DNA from: an uncultured Parabacteroides sp.
GTDB lineage: Bacteria > Bacteroidota > Bacteroidia > Bacteroidales > Tannerellaceae
Length of the DNA stretch: 6,671 nucleotides
Assembly: GCA_900547435.1 (NCBI GenBank)
Contig: URGO01000157.1
Coordinates: forward strand, 1 to 6,671
Direction: 5' to 3'
Part shown: piece by piece, positions 1 through 6,420 of the stretch
Numbering within the stretch: the first letter of the stretch is position 1
Layout of the letters: each line of letters opens with the position of its first letter
Notes under the pieces: model-generated
Databases searched by the model: none
What the model was told of the DNA's origin: nothing
The model's input: the letters and a program-made list of their open reading frames with translations, nothing else
Made by a program: the position numbers and the translations under genes

Positions 1-3
1 ACT

Positions 4-33
4 ACAATTTGATACTCCTAAATTGTGTTTTTT
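4..33 (+). terminator. Intrinsic terminator of an upstream off-window gene
   Basis: ACAATTT (4-10) can pair with AAATTGT (20-26) across a 9-nt loop, and a run of six T follows at 28-33. This is the shape of a rho-independent terminator on the plus strand for a gene lying left of the window. The stem is AT-only and short, and the window edge may cut off further pairing. Confidence 0.45.
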
Positions 34-106
34 CAAAAATATTTCGTAATGTTGCATTTGCTGTTGGACTCTGCAGGAGGGCTTAAAAATATTTTCTGTG
101 AAATTA

Positions 107-138
107 TTTGTTCATATTCCAAAGAATGCCTACCTTTG
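107..138 (+). promoter_or_regulatory. Bacteroidetes-type promoter of rpsO
   Basis: TTTG at 107-110 fits the -33 element and TACCTTTG at 131-138 is a perfect match to the Bacteroidetes -7 consensus TAnnTTTG; the gap of 20 bp is within the usual 19-21. Transcription would start near 145, giving a leader of about 40 nt before the rpsO start codon. This match of both boxes and spacing is the best promoter in the window. Confidence 0.8.
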
Positions 139-186
139 CACTCGCTTAAATAACATAGTATTAATTTATTATAAAGTATTGGAATC

Positions 187-456
187 ATGTATTTAGATTC
201 AGAAAAGAAAAAAGAGATTTTCGAGAAGTATGGCAAGTCAGCTACTAACACAGGTTCAGCTGAAAGCCAAATCGCGTTGTTCACGTATCGCATCAGCCAT
301 TTGACTGAGCACCTGAAGAAGAATCACAAAGACTTCGCTACAGAAAGAGCTTTGAAGATGTTAGTTGGTAAGCGTCGTCGTTTATTGGATTATCTGATTC
401 GGGTAGATATCGAACGTTACCGCGCAATCATCAAAGAATTGGGTATCAGAAAGTAA
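187..456 (+). CDS. rpsO: 30S ribosomal protein S15
   Basis: This encodes ribosomal protein S15 (89 residues, the normal length of the family), a primary binder of 16S rRNA that helps assemble the platform of the 30S subunit. Family features are plain: the N-terminal helix, NTGSAESQIALFTYRI at residues 21-36, the conserved HL...H segment around residues 38-47, and the basic patch GKRRRLLDYL at 61-70 that contacts rRNA. The ATG at 187 gives the standard N-terminus; there is no strong Shine-Dalgarno site, as is common in Bacteroidetes. The gene is single, with its own promoter at 107-138 and a strong hairpin right after the stop codon. It is intact and has no unusual residues. Confidence 0.99.
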   Translation: MYLDSEKKKEIFEKYGKSATNTGSAESQIALFTYRISHLTEHLKKNHKDFATERALKMLVGKRRRLLDYLIRVDIERYRAIIKELGIRK

Positions 457-462
457 CAAAAA

Positions 463-535
463 AGTTGAAAATTGAAAATTGAAAGTTGAAAATGATATGA
501 GGTAATTTTCAACTTTCAATTTTTTATTTTCAATT
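463..535. terminator. Bidirectional terminator hairpin built from 7-bp repeats
   Basis: A perfect 19-bp inverted repeat (475-493 with 505-523, loop 494-504) lies between the stops of the convergent genes rpsO and the YbjQ gene. The left arm is four heptamers in tandem, TTGAAAA/TTGAAAA/TTGAAAG/TTGAAAA (465-492). The right arm holds the complementary heptamers (506-533), with only one unit (520-526, TTTTTTA) decayed. With one mismatch and some G-U pairs the stem reaches 463/535. T-runs at 520-525 (plus strand) and A-runs on the other side allow it to stop transcripts from both directions. Confidence 0.75.
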
Positions 536-849
536 TACTCGTATCTTACCGCTGTACCCGAAGCCGTAACCATGAGCATACTCTCGCCGATGGTTTCATA
601 ATCCAAATCGACCGCCAATACGGCATTGGCTCCCATCCTTTCGGCCTGTTCGGACATTTCTTTCAGGGCTATATCTTTGGCCTCGCGCAATACTTTCTCG
701 TATGATCCGGAACGCCCACCGATAATATCGCGGATGCTGGCAAAAAAATCTTTGAAAATATTGGCTCCGATGATGGTTTCACCCGAAACAATACCATAAT
801 AGGCGGTAATACGTTTTCCTTCAATGTCATTTGTCGTAGTTAGCAACAT
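535..849 (-). CDS. YbjQ/UPF0145 family protein
   Basis: This is a 104-residue protein of the YbjQ (UPF0145) family, close to the family's usual length. The family has a compact fold thought to form oligomers and is often called a heavy-metal-binding domain protein, but its physiological role is not established. The signature GGRSGSYE is at residues 44-51 and GANAVLAVDLDYE at 73-85, both intact. No signal peptide or membrane segment is seen, so it should be cytosolic. The start at 849 is fixed by a perfect AGGAGG at 858-863, eight nucleotides upstream. It is a single gene that converges on rpsO and is divergent from the glycosyltransferase operon. The family call is secure; no biochemical function can be read from the sequence. 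Confidence 0.95.
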   Translation of the reverse strand: MLLTTTNDIEGKRITAYYGIVSGETIIGANIFKDFFASIRDIIGGRSGSYEKVLREAKDIALKEMSEQAERMGANAVLAVDLDYETIGESMLMVTASGTAVRYE

Positions 850-857
850 AATTTTTT

Positions 858-892
858 CCTCCTGATTTTATTAAAACTCAGAAGCAAATATA
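858..892 (-). promoter_or_regulatory. Promoter -7 box and Shine-Dalgarno of the YbjQ gene
   Basis: On the minus strand TATATTTG (892-885) matches the Bacteroidetes -7 consensus TAnnTTTG perfectly, and AGGAGG (863-858) is an ideal ribosome binding site. No clear TTG lies at the expected -33 distance (near 912-914), so the upstream element is weak or absent. Confidence 0.6.
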
Positions 893-921
893 GGGAAGTT
901 CTTTGAAATACGGATTACGAA

Positions 922-952
922 TTTCAATAAATTAGAAAAATGCGTATCTTTG
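922..952 (+). promoter_or_regulatory. Promoter of the glycosyltransferase-fbp operon
   Basis: TATCTTTG at 945-952 is a perfect -7 box on the plus strand. TTTC at 922-925, 19 bp upstream, is one base off the -33 TTTG. Transcription would start near 960 and leave a leader of roughly 95 nt before the first start codon. It is divergent from the YbjQ promoter, and the two lie about 30 bp apart. A small stem, CAGTT (988-992) with AACTG (1000-1004), is the only structure I see in the leader. Confidence 0.6.
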
Positions 953-1053
953 TCCATTGACGTAAGTTTTTTCGTTTATGAGTTTTTCAGTTCTCAAGTA
1001 ACTGTACAACCCAAGAAACTTATAGACCAACAAATTCAAAAGACTAAATACGG

Positions 1054-2016
1054 ATGGATATGGAGAGTCAGCATTATTATTCGATAATCATACCGGTCTA
1101 CAATCGTCCGGACGAGGTGGACGATCTGCTATATAGCCTGACGGCACAAACCAACAAGAACTTTGAAGTCCTGCTGGTGGAAGACGGTTCGACAAAGCCC
1201 TGCAAAGAGGTGGCCGAACGCTATACCGAGCAGATGGACATCCATTATTTCGTTATTCCGAATGGAGGGCCCAGCGGAGCACGCAATTACGGAGCGGAGC
1301 ATAGCAAGGGTGATTATCTGCTGATTCTGGATTCGGATTGTATCTTGCCCGAGACTTACATAGAATCCATAGAAGAGGAACTGAGCCACGAGCCGGCCGA
1401 TGCCTTTGGCGGACCGGACAAGGCACACCCTTCGTTTACACCTATCCAAAAGGCTATCAGCTATTCCATGACTTCGTTTTTCACGACCGGAGGAATACGC
1501 GGAGGAAAAAAGAAGCTGGACAAGTTCTATCCACGGAGTTTCAATATGGGCGTGAAGCGCGATGTGTTCATGCGGTTAAACGGGTTTGATACTTCAATGC
1601 GCTATGGCGAGGACATTGATTTCAGCACCCGTCTTTTTTTAGCCGGTTGCCGGACGCGGCTCTTTCCCGAAGCATATGTTTATCATAAACGACGGACCAG
1701 TTTCGGCCAGTTCTTCCGGCAAGTGGAACATTCGGGCGAGGCACGTATTGTATTGTGGAAGAAATACCCCGGAACCCTGAAGGTGGTGCATTGCCTCCCG
1801 TCCTTATTCGTTTTGTTTGTATTCAGCGTATGCGTGGCAGGGATATGGTCTCCTGTATTATATGGCCTGTTACTGCTCTATATCCTGCTCTTATTCTTTG
1901 ACGCGACTTTTCGGAATGAGGGGAACATATATATCGGTATGCTATCAGTCATGGCGGCATTCACGCAATTATTCGGGTATGGATTGGGATTTATTCGGAA
2001 ATGTTTAAATATATAA
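1054..2016 (+). CDS. Family 2 glycosyltransferase, membrane anchored
   Basis: This 320-residue protein is a GT-A fold glycosyltransferase of family 2, which moves a sugar from a nucleotide-sugar donor to an acceptor, usually in surface glycan synthesis. The nucleotide-binding start IIIPVYNRPDEVDDLL is at residues 11-26, VEDGS at 42-46, the metal-binding DSD at 93-95, and the likely catalytic-base motif GED at 185-187, followed by a basic patch (HKRR, 211-214). Three hydrophobic helices near 247-265, 266-283 and 293-313 anchor the C-terminus, so the catalytic domain should face the cytosol. The start could be 1054 or the ATG two codons later at 1060; no strong ribosome site decides. It is the first gene of an operon with fbp, 11 bp downstream. 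Donor and acceptor cannot be told from the sequence. Confidence 0.9.
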   Translation: MDMESQHYYSIIIPVYNRPDEVDDLLYSLTAQTNKNFEVLLVEDGSTKPCKEVAERYTEQMDIHYFVIPNGGPSGARNYGAEHSKGDYLLILDSDCILPETYIESIEEELSHEPADAFGGPDKAHPSFTPIQKAISYSMTSFFTTGGIRGGKKKLDKFYPRSFNMGVKRDVFMRLNGFDTSMRYGEDIDFSTRLFLAGCRTRLFPEAYVYHKRRTSFGQFFRQVEHSGEARIVLWKKYPGTLKVVHCLPSLFVLFVFSVCVAGIWSPVLYGLLLLYILLLFFDATFRNEGNIYIGMLSVMAAFTQLFGYGLGFIRKCLNI

Positions 2017-2027
2017 GGTAGAAATAT

Positions 2028-4046
2028 ATGACAAAAGATATAACAAAGGAAAAGGCCGTGCTTGATGACTTACGTTATTTGCAATTGCTCTCACGGAGCT
2101 TTCCGACTATCGCGGACGCAAGTACCGAAATCATCAATCTGGAGGCAATACTGAATCTTCCGAAGGGGACAGAACACTTCCTTTCGGATTTGCACGGAGA
2201 GTATCAGGCGTTCAACCATGTATTACGGAACGCCTCCGGTTCAATTAAACGGAAAGTCGGAGAGATATTCAGCAATACGATGCGCGATGCGGAGAAAAAA
2301 GAGCTTTGCACCTTGATTTATTATCCGGAGGAGAAACTGAGTCTGGTCAAATCGGTCGAGAAAGATTTGGACGACTGGTATATGATTACCTTAAACCAAT
2401 TGGTCAAGGTATGCCGGAATGTCTCTTCCAAATATACCCGTTCGAAAGTACGCAAGGCCCTACCCCGCGAGTTTTCTTATATTATCCAGGAGCTTTTGCA
2501 TGAATCATCCATCGAACCGAACAAGTCTGCTTATGTAGACCAAATCATCCATACCATTATTTCGACCGGTCGGGCGGATGATTTCATCATTGCGATATGC
2601 AACCTGATACAACGGCTGACTATCGACCAGCTTCATATCATCGGAGACATTTATGACCGCGGACCGGGAGCGCACATCATCATGGACACGCTTTGCGATT
2701 ACCATAACGTAGATATCCAATGGGGGAACCATGACATCCTGTGGATGGGCGCGGCTTCGGGAAATTGGGCCAGCATGGCGAACGTAATCCGTATGTGCCT
2801 CCGCTATGGGAATCTGGCGACCCTGGAGGACGGGTATGGCATCAATCTGCTTCCTCTGGCCCGCTTCGCCATGGAGACCTATGCCGATGACCCTTGTACG
2901 CTTTTTATCCCGAATCTGAATTCGGAAGAGAATATGTTTGACGAGAAGACGGTCCGCCTGATAGCCCAAATGAATAAAGCCATCTCGATTGTGCAATATA
3001 AGTTGGAGGGCGACATCATCCGCCGAAGACCGGAGTTCGAGATGGACGATCGCCTGCTCCTGCATCGTATCAATTTAGAGAAAGGAACCATCCGCTTGGG
3101 GAACAAGGAATATGAACTGAAAGACAAGAACTGGCCGACACTCGACGCCAAAGACCCTTACCGGCTCTCTATTGATGAAGAGGACATGATACGGCGTATC
3201 GGACGTTCGTTCGAAGGGAGCGAGAAGTTGCGCAAGCACATGCGTTGCCTGTTCCGCCACGGGAGTCTGTATAAGGTATGCAATTCCAACCTGCTCTTCC
3301 ATGCCTCTGTCCCACTCAATGCCGATGGGACCTTGAAAGAGGTAAAGGTTAACGGGGAATATTTCAAAGGGAAAGCGTTGATGGACCGCATCGACCAATT
3401 GGTACGTACCGCTTATTTCGACACAGAAGATACCGAAGAAAAGCAATTCGCCATGGATTATATCTGGTATCTTTGGTGCGGTAAAGATTCACCGCTCTTC
3501 GACAAGAGCCGGATGGCCACGTTCGAGCGTTGTTTCATAGAAGACAAGGAGACGCACAAAGAGGAAAAAGGGGCTTATTATACACTCCGTGAAGAAGAGA
3601 CGATATGCGACAGGTTGTTGGATGAGTTTGAAGTCAAAGGCGAGCATCGCCATATCGTGAACGGACATGTTCCGGTACGCTCCATCAAGGGGGAGAATCC
3701 GATTAAAGCGAACGGGAAGCTCCTGGTGATTGATGGCGGATTCTCGAAAGCCTATCATTCGGAAACAGGCATCGCCGGTTATACATTGGTCTATCATTCA
3801 CGCGGTTTCCAATTGGTGCAGCACGAACCGTTCCAATCTACCGCAAAAGCCATTGAGGAGGGATTGGATATCCGCTCTACAACTATCGTGGTAGAACTGA
3901 GCGCCCATCGGCAAATGGTAAAAGACACCGACAAAGGAGCGGAATTGCAACAGCAAATCCGGGATTTGGAGAACCTGCTTTTCGCCTACCGGAACGGGAT
4001 AATCCAAGAGCGCGAACGAGAACCCAGGTATTTTTATAGGAGCTGA
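2028..4046 (+). CDS. fbp: Class III fructose-1,6-bisphosphatase
   Basis: This encodes the Firmicutes/Bacteroidetes-type (class III) fructose-1,6-bisphosphatase, which hydrolyses fructose 1,6-bisphosphate to fructose 6-phosphate and phosphate in gluconeogenesis. Its 672 residues match the family, whose Bacillus subtilis member is of nearly the same size. The metallophosphatase motifs are intact: SDLHGE at 53-58, GDIYDRG at 206-212, GNHD at 233-236, a histidine in LLFHASVPL (422-430) and NGHVPV at 545-550, followed by DGGFSKAYHSETGIAGYT (569-586). The insert between the metal motifs is typical of the class and differs from the small class I enzymes. No signal peptide is seen; it is cytosolic. 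The ATG follows an AAGG (2015-2018) by 9 nt, overlapping the previous stop codon, which points to coupled translation with the glycosyltransferase. Confidence 0.98.
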   Translation: MTKDITKEKAVLDDLRYLQLLSRSFPTIADASTEIINLEAILNLPKGTEHFLSDLHGEYQAFNHVLRNASGSIKRKVGEIFSNTMRDAEKKELCTLIYYPEEKLSLVKSVEKDLDDWYMITLNQLVKVCRNVSSKYTRSKVRKALPREFSYIIQELLHESSIEPNKSAYVDQIIHTIISTGRADDFIIAICNLIQRLTIDQLHIIGDIYDRGPGAHIIMDTLCDYHNVDIQWGNHDILWMGAASGNWASMANVIRMCLRYGNLATLEDGYGINLLPLARFAMETYADDPCTLFIPNLNSEENMFDEKTVRLIAQMNKAISIVQYKLEGDIIRRRPEFEMDDRLLLHRINLEKGTIRLGNKEYELKDKNWPTLDAKDPYRLSIDEEDMIRRIGRSFEGSEKLRKHMRCLFRHGSLYKVCNSNLLFHASVPLNADGTLKEVKVNGEYFKGKALMDRIDQLVRTAYFDTEDTEEKQFAMDYIWYLWCGKDSPLFDKSRMATFERCFIEDKETHKEEKGAYYTLREEETICDRLLDEFEVKGEHRHIVNGHVPVRSIKGENPIKANGKLLVIDGGFSKAYHSETGIAGYTLVYHSRGFQLVQHEPFQSTAKAIEEGLDIRSTTIVVELSAHRQMVKDTDKGAELQQQIRDLENLLFAYRNGIIQEREREPRYFYRS

Positions 4047-4074
4047 CAAGGCTTCAATCGGGCATGAAAACAAG

Positions 4075-4112
4075 CGTCCCGCCCTCCTCCACGGTGAGAG
4101 AGGGGCGGGACG
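4075..4112. terminator. GC-rich terminator between fbp and the BspA-like gene
   Basis: CGTCCCGCCC (4075-4084) pairs perfectly with GGGCGGGACG (4103-4112), a 10-bp GC-rich stem with an 18-nt loop. It lies 28 bp after the fbp stop and 33 bp after the stop of the convergent minus-strand gene. On the minus strand the stem is followed by CTTGTTTTC, a usable U-rich stretch; on the plus strand AAATGAAT follows with no U-run. It therefore suits the minus-strand gene best and may only weakly stop fbp. Confidence 0.65.
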
Positions 4113-4145
4113 AAATGAATAGAGCGAATAGCTCTTGGTTCCCCT

Positions 4146-5672
4146 TTAGTTCCTTACCTTATACCGCTGTCCGGCTACATCCACGATATAGATTCCGCGG
4201 GGCAGGTCGTAGCGCTGTGTGCCGGTTTGCTCCGCTTTCTTCACGATGGCGCCCGTCAGAGACACGATGCTCACGGTTGCCCGTTGCGGAGTGCGTACGT
4301 AGATGGCGCCCTCTTGGGCATAGACCGCTGTACTTTCCACACCTTCTATTCCGGTTGGAGTTTCCTCTTCCGTTACACCTTCTATCGTGATATAGATTTC
4401 AGTATAGATGTTACGGACTTCATACTTGCCCTCTTCATTCGGCTCGATAACATCGGTATAACCAAACAGACTGCGTTTCACCTTCACGACCATATCTTCG
4501 GCTGTGTAGCCCTCTGCCACTTCGATGGTAAAGGTCATACTGTTGCCTTCGCGTACCACATTCGTGCTGGTCAGGACCGTTACGCCCTCACACTCGTCTA
4601 CATATATATTATAGTAGTCGGGATAGTCGGGGATTACCGGCTCTTCGGGTTCTTCTGGCTCCGGTTCGGGGTCGGGGTCTGTAGGTATTTTACTAAAGGT
4701 CGCTGATACCGTCACGTTGCAGGCAGGCATGGTGAAGGCGTTATTTTCTATTTCTACTTCCTTTCCGTTCCCATCTGTTATGTTCCAACCGGAGAACTCG
4801 TAGCCATCGCTTGCTGTGGCGGTAAGTGTAACGGTCTTCTCGAACTCTACTTCTTGGGAGCTGCTCGTTACCTCTGTATCGCCCACTTTAGCGGATATAC
4901 TACCGCCTTCGGGCTGGTTGATTGTGAGGGTGTAGCTTTGCTTTTTGAAACTTGCGGATACCGTTACATTACTTGCCGGCATGGTGAAGGTGTTGCCGGT
5001 AACAGCTACCGGGTTGTCTTGTGCATCTGTAACCGTAAATTCTTCAAACAGATACCACTCATCCGGCGTAGCAGTCAGCGTAATCGTTGCATCTTTCTTC
5101 GCATATTTCGCCGGTTTTCCATCCACTGTTGCCGTGAGAGTTCCGTTAGTTAGCGGAGTTATAGAGATAGCATACAGTTCTTTTTTGAGTTTATCTCCCG
5201 AGAAGCCTCCAAAGCTATCGTCCTCATAGTCTGCCGGGACTGTTACGGTTGCTTCCGCACTTATGCCTGAGAATGCATAATCACCTATCGTTGGTTTCGT
5301 TGTTCCTTCATAGACTATGTTGGTTAATGCTGTGCAGTTATTAAAAGCATAGTGTCCGATACTTGTCACACTGCCCGGTATAGTTATCTCTTTCAAGGAC
5401 GTGCAACCACTAAAAGCATAGCTTTTGATACTCGTCACTCCATCATTGATAATTACTTTTTTTAGTGCTGAATATTGTTTAAAAGCAGAACCAGTAATGG
5501 TCGTATATGTGCCTTCTATTATCAAAGTTTCTGCCGTTGTTTTATAAGTATCACCGTAAGGTCTATTTGTATGAATCGTCAAGGTCTTGGTATTCTCATC
5601 CCACGTATAGCCATCCTGTGCCTGCATCCATAGGGGAATAAGTAATAAGAGTAATGTAAAAATCTTCCTCAT
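4146..5672 (-). CDS. Secreted BspA-like leucine-rich-repeat protein
   Basis: This 508-residue exported protein is likely a cell-surface or secreted adhesin-like protein. In order it has a signal peptide (1-19, MRKIFTLLLLLIPLWMQAQ); a BspA-type LRR_5 block of about 23-residue units starting at 59, 82, 105 and 129 (for example IKSYAFSGCTSLKEITIPG); two InlB-B-like repeats (about 168-243 and 246-328) that share TLTAT and FTMPAxNVTVSAxF; an acidic proline-rich linker (331-347); a further beta-rich domain (351-431); and a C-terminal domain (441-508, ...LPRGIYIVDVAGQRYKVRN) of the kind found at the end of many Bacteroides exported proteins. The start was chosen at 5672 because it begins the signal peptide; an in-frame ATG at 5762 would put 30 unrelated residues in front and read through a hairpin. 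The ligand is unknown. The region upstream shows no clear minus-strand promoter. Confidence 0.9.
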   Translation of the reverse strand: MRKIFTLLLLLIPLWMQAQDGYTWDENTKTLTIHTNRPYGDTYKTTAETLIIEGTYTTITGSAFKQYSALKKVIINDGVTSIKSYAFSGCTSLKEITIPGSVTSIGHYAFNNCTALTNIVYEGTTKPTIGDYAFSGISAEATVTVPADYEDDSFGGFSGDKLKKELYAISITPLTNGTLTATVDGKPAKYAKKDATITLTATPDEWYLFEEFTVTDAQDNPVAVTGNTFTMPASNVTVSASFKKQSYTLTINQPEGGSISAKVGDTEVTSSSQEVEFEKTVTLTATASDGYEFSGWNITDGNGKEVEIENNAFTMPACNVTVSATFSKIPTDPDPEPEPEEPEEPVIPDYPDYYNIYVDECEGVTVLTSTNVVREGNSMTFTIEVAEGYTAEDMVVKVKRSLFGYTDVIEPNEEGKYEVRNIYTEIYITIEGVTEEETPTGIEGVESTAVYAQEGAIYVRTPQRATVSIVSLTGAIVKKAEQTGTQRYDLPRGIYIVDVAGQRYKVRN

Positions 5673-5690
5673 TTGTTCTTTCAGTTTTAA

Positions 5691-5725
5691 GGGGAGTGTG
5701 CCAACATACCTTTGGCACATTCCCC
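5691..5725. promoter_or_regulatory. 14-bp hairpin in the leader of the BspA-like gene
   Basis: GGGGAGTGTGCCAA (5691-5704) pairs with TTGGCACATTCCCC (5712-5725), 14 pairs with one G-T and a 7-nt loop (CATACCT). It ends 18 bp before the start codon of the minus-strand gene, so it would be a strong structure at the foot of that mRNA's 5' leader. On the minus strand no T-run follows (TTAAAACTG), so it is not a classic terminator. The TACCTTTG at 5707-5714, a perfect plus-strand -7 match, sits across the loop and right arm; its -33 partner is poor (TTTT at 5685-5688, 18 bp away). Confidence 0.55.
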
Positions 5726-5799
5726 GGATTAATAAATATGTTTCGTTAGATATAAAATCCACCCCATTGCCTACCGGTTCCCGAAGGAGTAAAGGGGGT

Positions 5800-5830
5800 A
5801 AAAAAGGGGTTCGAGAGGTCTCTGCAACCC
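5800..5830 (-). terminator. Intrinsic terminator on the HU gene strand
   Basis: Read on the minus strand, GGGTT (5830-5826) pairs with AACCC (5811-5807), and an inner GAGA/TCTC stem (5822-5819 with 5816-5813) extends it past a small bulge. It is followed by C and then six T (5805-5800). This is a rho-independent terminator placed directly after the repeat array, and would end a transcript that started at the HU gene and read through the array. Confidence 0.6.
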
Positions 5831-5956
5831 TCTGCCCGAGATACCTGCCAACATCTGCGGCAGACCCCTGTTGCCATCTGCGGCAGATGTCTTACCTGGT
5901 CTGCGGCAGATGGCGAAGGTGGTCTGCGGCAGATGTTGGAGCCCCTCTGCCGCAGA
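5831..5956. repeat. 23-bp-period array of 11-bp palindromes
   Basis: TCTGCGGCAGA occurs at 5854, 5877, 5900 and 5923, and TCTGCCGCAGA at 5946: five copies at exactly 23-bp spacing. A sixth, decayed copy (TCTGCCCGAGA) at 5831 keeps the same phase. The 11-mer is a palindrome around one central base, and copy 2 extends to a 15-bp palindrome (CATCTGCGGCAGATG, 5875-5889). The 12-bp spacers differ from one another in the forward direction; TG follows copies 2-5. Because 23 is not a multiple of 3, this cannot be a coding repeat. It begins within 10 bp of the HU stop codon (copy 5's spacer contains the stop) and ends at the terminator at 5800-5830. It is too short in repeat and spacer for a CRISPR array, and no cas gene is present. 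Confidence 0.9.
5848..5939. repeat. Long nested inverted repeat across the array
   Basis: Positions 5848-5887 pair with 5900-5939 around a 12-nt loop (5888-5899). Of 40 positions I count 34 Watson-Crick pairs, 2 T-G and 4 mismatches, two of which are the centres of the 11-mers. Copy 1 pairs with copy 4 and copy 2 with copy 3, and the spacers between them also match (8 Watson-Crick plus 2 T-G of 12). A weaker outer layer pairs 5831-5841 with 5946-5956. As RNA this would make one long imperfect hairpin; as DNA, a possible cruciform. Confidence 0.75.
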
Positions 5957-5965
5957 TGTCCGAGG

Positions 5966-6406
5966 CTATTCGTCCGGCTCCGTTGACGGCTCAGAACTTT
6001 CCTCTTTTTTCTTGTTGCTGATGCGCTCGTAAACCACCTTGTTGTAGGTTTCCCTCAGGTCGGCGTGAGGGGTAAAGACGATTTTTGGCGTTCGCATCAT
6101 GGTTGCCGCGTCAAAATCCTCTTCGTTCGCCACGCCTTTGCTTCCCACGGTGGGACGGAACGAACCGAATCCGTCGATAACTACTGTTCTGCCGTTCTGC
6201 AGGTGGGTGCGCAACTGGCGGGTCAGACGGTCGAACACACCCCGCACATCGGCGCTGCTCAATGCCGATTCTTCGGCGATGTTCTCACAAAGTTCTTTCA
6301 GGTCTACCGTACCGTTGTTCACAATCTGCGCATAATACAGTTTCGAGTCCGGGCTTGCATCTTTCGAGAAATCCTTGCGCTGAACCAGCTTATACTTCAT
6401 ACTCAT
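5966..6406 (-). CDS. HU/IHF-fold DNA-binding protein, HU-HIG type
   Basis: This encodes a 146-residue DNA-binding protein of the HU/IHF superfamily, of the HU-HIG kind common in Bacteroidales. HU proteins bind and bend DNA as dimers and organise the nucleoid; members of this subgroup are poorly characterised. It opens with MKYKLVQRKDFSK, as this subgroup does, then the helical dimer part (about 34-72), the hallmark GFGSF at 79-83, the arm region and KIVFTP at 108-113. An acidic-basic tail (KKKEESSEPSTEPDE, 132-146) follows. The ATG at 6406 was chosen because a perfect AGGAGG (6415-6420) lies 8 nt upstream; the TTG at 6412 would overlap that site, and the ATG at 6400 is also possible. Downstream it runs straight into the 23-bp repeat array, so the array should be in its 3' UTR. 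Confidence 0.93.
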   Translation of the reverse strand: MSMKYKLVQRKDFSKDASPDSKLYYAQIVNNGTVDLKELCENIAEESALSSADVRGVFDRLTRQLRTHLQNGRTVVIDGFGSFRPTVGSKGVANEEDFDAATMMRTPKIVFTPHADLRETYNKVVYERISNKKKEESSEPSTEPDE

Positions 6407-6420
6407 AAGCAATTCCTCCT

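Noticed and set aside
978..1001. Seven-residue leader peptide (MSFSVLK) before the glycosyltransferase
   Set aside because: No ribosome site, no attenuator hairpins and no regulatory codon run; likely chance.
2505..3065. 186-codon antisense frame inside fbp
   Set aside because: It is a shadow of the fbp coding strand, with no promoter, ribosome site or recognisable family.
5691..5725. Invertible (phase-variable) promoter
   Set aside because: The arms are separated by only 7 nt, so there is no promoter segment to invert; I found no second, more distant inverted pair.
5673..5762. Longer N-terminus for the BspA-like protein starting at 5762
   Set aside because: It would bury a clear signal peptide 30 residues inside the protein and read through the 14-bp hairpin.
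5831..5956. Calling the palindrome array a CRISPR array
   Set aside because: Repeats of 11 bp and spacers of 12 bp are far below CRISPR sizes, and no cas gene is in the window.
5698..6021. Plus-strand reading frame of 107 codons across the array
   Set aside because: The 23-bp period shifts frame each unit, the translation is low in complexity and matches no family, and it overlaps the HU gene end in antisense.
6407..6412. TTG start for the HU protein
   Set aside because: It lies only 2 bp from the AGGAGG; the ATG at 6406 has the ideal 8-nt spacing.
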